DNA of 8,137 nucleotides. Origin: Firmicutes bacterium UBA2530. Its GTDB lineage: Bacteria; Bacillota; Clostridia; Tissierellales; Sedimentibacteraceae. Within the stretch, counting starts at the first letter, position 1. Every line of letters begins with the position of its first letter. Of the stretch, positions 5,196-8,137 are shown piece after piece. Below the pieces are notes generated by a model. It was given only the letters and a program-made list of their open reading frames with translations. It did not search any database and was not told where the DNA came from. The translations under genes were made by a program, and so were the position numbers. The DNA is taken from the NCBI GenBank assembly GCA_002340985.1, contig DDNC01000012.1, positions 132,255-140,391 of the forward strand, in the 5' to 3' direction.

Positions 5196-5615
5196 ATGAA
5201 TTTTAATATTTTTTGTAGTAGACTTAAACTATTGAGAACAGAAAATAACTTGACCTTAGTGCAGCTTGGAAATAATGTCGGAGCCACTAAGGCTACCATA
5301 AGTAATTTAGAAAATGGCAATAAAAAACCAAGCCTTGAAATTATACTAGCTATCGCTGGTTATTTTAATGTCTCACTAGATTACTTGACAGGTCGAAAAG
5401 ATAACCCTAATATCTCAAATAACAATGAAGAACCGAGCATTACCCATGAAGAATCTGAACTACTGGAAGACTTCCGGCTCCTAAATAAATATGAGCAGAA
5501 TATCATAATGGGAAAAATATCAGAAATGATTTATAATAAAAGCCTTGAAAGAGAGAATCAGGAAGTTGCCGAAGAGTTTCTGGACATAACGCATAATAAT
5601 AGATTAAATAAGTAG
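5196..5615 (+). CDS. XRE-family transcriptional regulator with C-terminal tail domain, 139 aa
   Basis: Probable repressor of the element's switch. The N-terminal HTH covers about residues 8-66: TLVQLGNNVGATKATISNLE, then KKPSLEIILAIAGYFNVSLD and YLTG, the standard XRE ending. A polar linker (67-82, Asn and Glu rich) leads to a helical tail at about 83-117 (EESELLEDFRLLNKYEQNII then GKISEMI), probably for dimerisation or induction, followed by an acidic end. AAGGGG stands six bases before ATG at 5196. It diverges from the 72-residue XRE gene across two identical palindromes. The 83-115 segment recurs as a separate small ORF at 5693-5815. Start and family are secure; the repressor role is inferred from size and layout. 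Confidence 0.92.
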   Translation: MNFNIFCSRLKLLRTENNLTLVQLGNNVGATKATISNLENGNKKPSLEIILAIAGYFNVSLDYLTGRKDNPNISNNNEEPSITHEESELLEDFRLLNKYEQNIIMGKISEMIYNKSLERENQEVAEEFLDITHNNRLNK

Positions 5616-5692
5616 ATATAGAACTTATATTTAATTTTCTATCTCCACAACCGATATTTATAATGCATCGAATACAGTGGGGGACATCCGGA

Positions 5693-5815
5693 ATGATGAC
5701 TGAAAAAGAAACACATTTGCTAGATATGTTTCGAAATTTGGATAGATATGAACAAAACATTATTGTCGGTAAAGCAAGCGAACTTATATTAAATAAAAAA
5801 AAAAGAAAAGATTAG
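5693..5815 (+). CDS. 40-residue stand-alone paralogue of the XRE regulator's C-terminal tail
   Basis: MTEKETHLLDMFRNLDRYEQ followed by NIIVGKASELILNK aligns without gaps to residues 83-115 of the 139-residue regulator, with 20 of 33 positions identical by eye. There is no HTH, and none can be found in the 77 bp separating the two genes. A GGGGGA site lies eight bases before ATG at 5693, so translation is plausible; an in-frame ATG at 5663 lacks one. The protein ends in a Lys/Arg-rich tail encoded by a run of ten A residues. DNA similarity to the parental segment looks low compared with the protein match, suggesting an old, possibly selected, copy. It could bind the repressor tail and modulate dimerisation, or be the last piece of a decayed second regulator. 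Confidence 0.55.
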   Translation: MMTEKETHLLDMFRNLDRYEQNIIVGKASELILNKKKRKD

Positions 5816-5872
5816 TTATTTTGAGAATAAAAAGATTAAGTATATACCGATTGTTTTTGTGTTTATATTTTA

Positions 5873-5898
5873 ACTTATGTTCCAATGGAACAAAAGAA
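5873..5898 (+). repeat. GTTCCAATG element, copy B
   Basis: ACTTATGTTCCAATGG then AACAAAAGAAG. The core is a perfect palindrome TGTTCC-AAT-GGAACA (5879-5893). It ends about 20 bases before the membrane-protein start, in its leader or promoter region. Confidence 0.5.
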
Positions 5899-5917
5899 GA
5901 ATGGCTATAGGTGAAAA

Positions 5918-6565
5918 ATGATAAGACTTATGTTTTGGGGAATAATTATTTACATTATAATTACTACTTCTATTGATATCATTAAAGGAATTACGCCTTT
6001 TACAATGGAATATGTTGATTTTATATTAAAATATTTATCTGATAAGTTTTTATTTATACTATTTATTTCTGTATTTTTTATTTTACTAAATAAGTATTTT
6101 AATAAGAAACTTCATAATTACAAAATATATAAAATCTTAAATTTGTTAACAAAAGCTATATACATCTCTTCAACTACTATATTTTTTTCTTGGGTTTTTT
6201 ATAGGATTATAAAACTTGAAAATATTAGTTACTTACAGGAATTATCCAATAACTTTTATGATAAAATTAAAATAACAAATGATGCTATAATAGTTAATAA
6301 TATTATACAAGAATTGTCTATCAAGATAGGTTTTTATAATGATTTGCCTGCGTTTTTTAAAAATATTATAGAAGCTATATTAAGTTTCGTGGTAATTTTA
6401 ATTATGTTCTTAACTTTAATATTAAACTTTGTGTTGAACTCTATATATAAGAATTTTATGATAATATTTGTCTTTTTCTCAACCAAATATTTTATTAAAT
6501 TGATTGATTATCAATATGCAAGGTGGATATTAAAAACTACTGGGGAATTAAAATCTAATTTTTAG
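5918..6565 (+). CDS. Multi-pass membrane protein of unknown function, 215 aa
   Basis: Not recognised. About five hydrophobic segments are seen: roughly 4-22, 43-60, 77-97, 149-176 and 178-197, separated by a short Lys-rich loop at about 59-72 and a longer polar region at about 100-148 rich in Asn, Lys, Asp and Glu. It ends in a short basic and polar tail. No enzyme motif is visible. The ribosome site AGGTG is only four bases before ATG, and a six-codon ORF (5901-5921) overlaps the start by ATGA, so coupled initiation is possible. Codons are extremely AT-rich, more so than in the XRE genes. A 99-residue soluble gene follows after 42 bp and probably shares the transcript. A two-gene cargo module (transporter, immunity or toxin-type) is possible, but nothing decides it. 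Confidence 0.75.
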   Translation: MIRLMFWGIIIYIIITTSIDIIKGITPFTMEYVDFILKYLSDKFLFILFISVFFILLNKYFNKKLHNYKIYKILNLLTKAIYISSTTIFFSWVFYRIIKLENISYLQELSNNFYDKIKITNDAIIVNNIIQELSIKIGFYNDLPAFFKNIIEAILSFVVILIMFLTLILNFVLNSIYKNFMIIFVFFSTKYFIKLIDYQYARWILKTTGELKSNF

Positions 6566-6607
6566 ACAACCTATATCTTTATATAACTTTAATGGAGGAT
6601 TAATATA

Positions 6608-6907
6608 ATGCCTAAAGATGTTGAAGTTAATTTTTTAAAATCAAGCCACGGTACAAACTATAGCGACCCGTACTTACGTTACAAAAATATTGACACATAT
6701 TTTTTTAAAGATAAGGCAAACGGTAATATTTATAGATGGTCTACAAAAAAGGAATATTATTTCAACACAAATACAGATTATAAAATGTCCTTTAAAGAGA
6801 CTGGTATTATTAATGAATATGGAATAGAAATATCCTATGTGAAAAATATAAAGGAATATGCAAAGAATACATATGGCGCATTTATTTGGAGAGATAAGAA
6901 TAATTGA
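6608..6907 (+). CDS. Hypothetical small soluble protein, 99 aa
   Basis: Not recognised with confidence. GGAGG lies about nine bases before ATG at 6608. The protein is rich in Lys, Asn and aromatic residues with no membrane segment: YLRYKNIDTYFFKDKANGNI, YRWSTKKEYYF, then MSFKETGIINEYGIEISYVK. The order FKD-x-NG-x-x-YRWST, a polar stretch, a T-G turn, and a final ISYVKN strand recalls small beta-rich (OB-like) phage proteins with a KDxxGN..W.TS pattern, but the match is weak. It follows the membrane protein by 42 bp on the same strand, so a partner role is likely. The stop codon lies inside the hairpin at 6902-6930. Confidence 0.75.
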   Translation: MPKDVEVNFLKSSHGTNYSDPYLRYKNIDTYFFKDKANGNIYRWSTKKEYYFNTNTDYKMSFKETGIINEYGIEISYVKNIKEYAKNTYGAFIWRDKNN

Positions 6908-6930
6908 CAAAACATTTAGTTTTATCAATT
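6902..6930 (+). terminator. AT-rich hairpin at the end of the membrane-protein operon
   Basis: AATTGACAAAAC (6902-6913) pairs with GTTTTATCAATT (6919-6930) with one C-A mismatch and a loop ATTTA. It starts within the last codons of the 99-residue gene. A T-rich tract follows only after a few bases, and GC content is low, so terminator function is probable but not certain. It might also serve the minus-strand remnant that ends at 6929. Confidence 0.4.
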
Positions 6931-7033
6931 ATTGTATCTTTTTCTTGACATTGTACATATCAATTTTGCCATCTTCTTGAAATATTACCATGACCTTAAT
7001 TGGTTGGTTTAAAAGTTTCATATTATCATCCAT
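6929..7033 (-). pseudogene. 34-codon ORF in frame with the polymerase remnant
   Basis: ATG at 7033 (MDDNMKLLNQPIKVMVIF, then QEDGKIDMYNVKKKIQ) ends with TAA at 6929. The xxPIKVxVIFxEDGKI pattern is typical of the first half of small (about 60-70 residue) clostridial proteins, so the copy looks truncated. No good ribosome site is seen. It is in the same frame as the ORF at 7049-7246 and separated from it by only a TGA and four codons, so the two may once have been one unit or adjacent genes. Family recall is from memory and unverified. Confidence 0.35.
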
Positions 7034-7048
7034 TCTAAAGTATGCCGC

Positions 7049-7246
7049 TCATCGCAGGGTAATCTGAATCAGGATATCCTCCCAACAAAGGCTATGAGCA
7101 GAGGTTGCAAACACGCATCTTAGCACAGAAGTTTCACCGCACTTCTCTCTGATGCTTTTAAAAATACTAAGCTGCTGAAGTTTTGATTCTTCCAAGTCTG
7201 AAACACATACTCCAATTACCTTATTTAATTTTCTTTCAGTAAACAT
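7049..7246 (-). pseudogene. Remnant of the C-terminus of a Y-family DNA polymerase (DinB/UmuC type)
   Basis: The 65-codon frame reads KLNKVIGVCVSDLEE, QQLSIF, SIREKCGETSVLRCVFATS. This order matches the end of Y-family translesion polymerases, which typically show a IGVSVSNL strand, a QLSLF clamp-binding-like motif, then IREKYG and SVLRA. The spacer between QLSIF and IREKCG is about 15 residues shorter than usual, and the catalytic palm, fingers and thumb are absent because TAG stops the frame just upstream of ATG at 7246. The end after ATS no longer matches the family. It is therefore a non-functional relic. Its broken upstream edge lies about 25 bp from the GTTCCAATG copy C. Its base composition is less AT-rich than the preceding cargo genes. 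Confidence 0.5.
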
Positions 7247-7272
7247 TATTGTATACTACATAAGAATCATTT

Positions 7273-7297
7273 ACTTCCGTTCCAATGAAACAGGAGT
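7273..7297 (+). repeat. GTTCCAATG element, copy C
   Basis: ACTTCCGTTCCAATG followed by AAACAGGAGT. The shared core is intact but the right arm pairs poorly. It ends seven bases before the -35 box of the promoter of the secreted-protein gene, a position suited to an activator or repressor site. Confidence 0.5.
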
Positions 7298-7303
7298 TTT
7301 TAA

Positions 7304-7332
7304 TTGACAAATATATATATCTTTACTACAAT
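7304..7332 (+). promoter_or_regulatory. Strong sigma-A promoter of the YHYH protein gene
   Basis: TTGACA (7304-7309), 17 bp, TACAAT (7327-7332). About 35 bp of leader then lead to AAGGGGG (7359-7365), seven bases before ATG at 7373. Confidence 0.85.
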
Positions 7333-7372
7333 AAAAATATACCAATAATTTTCCAACCAAGGGGGATAAAGG

Positions 7373-8089
7373 ATGAAAAAGAAGCTTGCAATTAAATTTT
7401 TAGCTGTTTTTATGATTTTTTGTTACTTATTTACAATGCCTTCATTTGCTCATAGCGGCAGAACCGACAGTAATGGCGGACACAAAGATAATAAGAATAA
7501 GAGTGGATTAGGAAGTTATCATTATCATTGTGGCGGATACCCTGCACATTTACACAGTGGAGGTGTATGTCCATATAAAAGCACAGCAACGACTTCGACA
7601 ACCGCGAAAAGTACTACATCAGCTACCACTAATACAAATACCGTTAAAGAAAAAAAATTAGAACCTAAAATCGGAATTATAGCGACAGATATTAAAACTT
7701 TCATTAATGGTAATGAAATCCCTACTTTTATATTCAACGGAGATCCAAGTGATGCTGTTATTATTGCTGAAGACCTGAGAAACTATGGGTTTGACAAAAA
7801 TTGGAATCAGGAACTTCGAACATTGACTATTACTAAAAACAGCGAAAAAGAAATTAAACCAATGGACATGGAATACTACAATAAACTAGAAAACGGGCAA
7901 TACTTATATGATATAGTTACGTCAGATCTTAAGGTGTTTATGAAAACCTCTTCTGACAGTGAATCACTTGAAGTTAAAAAAATTTATGACCTTAACGGTT
8001 ATACAGCAATTTCTACTAGCGAGTTAAAAACCCTCGGTGAAGTAGAATGGGATAATGAAACACGAACGGTTAAAGTCACTATTAAGTAA
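7373..8089 (+). CDS. Secreted YHYH-domain protein with two stalk-type repeats, 238 aa
   Basis: Exported protein. A signal peptide (MKKK, a hydrophobic core at about 5-22, cleavage probably after SFA at 26) is followed by a YHYH motif domain at about 27-68: HSGRTDSNGGH, then GLGSYHYHCGGYPAHLHSGG and VCPY, with two Cys and many His residues. Proteins with this motif are common in clostridia; metal binding is plausible but not shown. A Thr/Ser-rich linker (70-90) leads to two repeats that resemble copper-amine-oxidase N-terminal or stalk domains: about 103-154 (IKTFINGNEIPTF, then EDLRNYGFDKNW and RTLTI) and 181-238 (LKVFM, then STSELKTLGEVEW and RTVKVTI). No sortase motif or membrane anchor is seen. 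It has its own strong promoter and is probably monocistronic. Confidence 0.85.
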   Translation: MKKKLAIKFLAVFMIFCYLFTMPSFAHSGRTDSNGGHKDNKNKSGLGSYHYHCGGYPAHLHSGGVCPYKSTATTSTTAKSTTSATTNTNTVKEKKLEPKIGIIATDIKTFINGNEIPTFIFNGDPSDAVIIAEDLRNYGFDKNWNQELRTLTITKNSEKEIKPMDMEYYNKLENGQYLYDIVTSDLKVFMKTSSDSESLEVKKIYDLNGYTAISTSELKTLGEVEWDNETRTVKVTIK

Positions 8090-8137
8090 TAAATAAAATA
8101 TAAAGGTTAATTTTTTAGGGTCAACTTCAAAGATTGT

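Noticed and set aside
5503..5760. 85-codon minus-strand frame
   Set aside because: Antisense to the repressor tail and the 40-residue ORF; no ribosome site or family resemblance.
5879..5893. SOS (LexA/DinR) box
   Set aside because: The TGTTCC-AAT-GGAACA palindrome has the arms reversed compared with the Firmicute GAAC-N4-GTTC box.
6674..6928. 84-codon minus-strand frame
   Set aside because: Shadow of the 99-residue gene, which has a good ribosome site and fits the operon.
7525..7737. 70-codon minus-strand frame
   Set aside because: Antisense to the His-rich and Thr-rich part of the secreted protein; repetitive Val/Leu content comes from the repeated codons.
1..8137. CRISPR array, tRNA or rRNA genes
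   Set aside because: No regularly spaced direct repeats, cloverleaf-like sequence or rRNA signature was seen on either strand.

Overview
The window looks like part of an integrative mobile element from a low-GC Firmicute, probably a clostridial (Lachnospiraceae-like) gut-type bacterium. The evidence is the strongly AT-rich sequence, purine-rich GGAGG-type ribosome binding sites, near-consensus sigma-A promoters, and a large serine recombinase of the type common on clostridial elements. No relaxase, type IV secretion gene, replication gene or resistance gene is visible, so the element type cannot be decided.

Region 1 (1-4069, all minus strand) is the recombination and accessory side. The large serine recombinase runs off the left edge with its catalytic, recombinase and zinc-ribbon domains intact and its C-terminus missing. 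Upstream of it lie a 60-residue small protein, a 237-residue protein that has the recombinase DNA-binding domain but no catalytic domain, an unrecognised 158-residue protein, and a cysteine-rich 261-residue protein with two copies of a metal-ribbon-like module. Two terminators built on the same ACACACA stem separate these units, and one near-perfect promoter drives the catalytic-less recombinase.

Region 2 (4070-4891) has no convincing gene. It is a scarred stretch with several stable hairpins, a start-less open frame, a six-residue leader-like ORF with a very strong ribosome binding site, and the first of three dispersed GTTCCAATG elements.

Region 3 (4892-5815) is a compact lysogeny-like switch. 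Two XRE regulators diverge across 85 bp that hold two GTATTC-N5-GAATAC palindromes. One palindrome is exactly the 17-bp spacer of a perfect TTGACA/TATAAT promoter. Downstream is a 40-codon ORF that is a free-standing paralogue of the C-terminal tail of the plus-strand regulator.

Region 4 (5816-8137) is cargo-like and on the plus strand: a very AT-rich multi-pass membrane protein followed by a 99-residue soluble protein, then a decayed minus-strand remnant that looks like a Y-family DNA polymerase tail, then a secreted YHYH protein with two stalk-type repeats behind its own strong promoter. Copies of the GTTCCAATG element precede both the membrane-protein gene and the secreted-protein gene, which suggests shared regulation or a shared insertion history.

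The most noteworthy items are the catalytic-less recombinase protein, the geometry of the XRE switch with its tail paralogue, and the three-copy GTTCCAATG element. Family assignments rest on motif recognition by eye; no database search was run.
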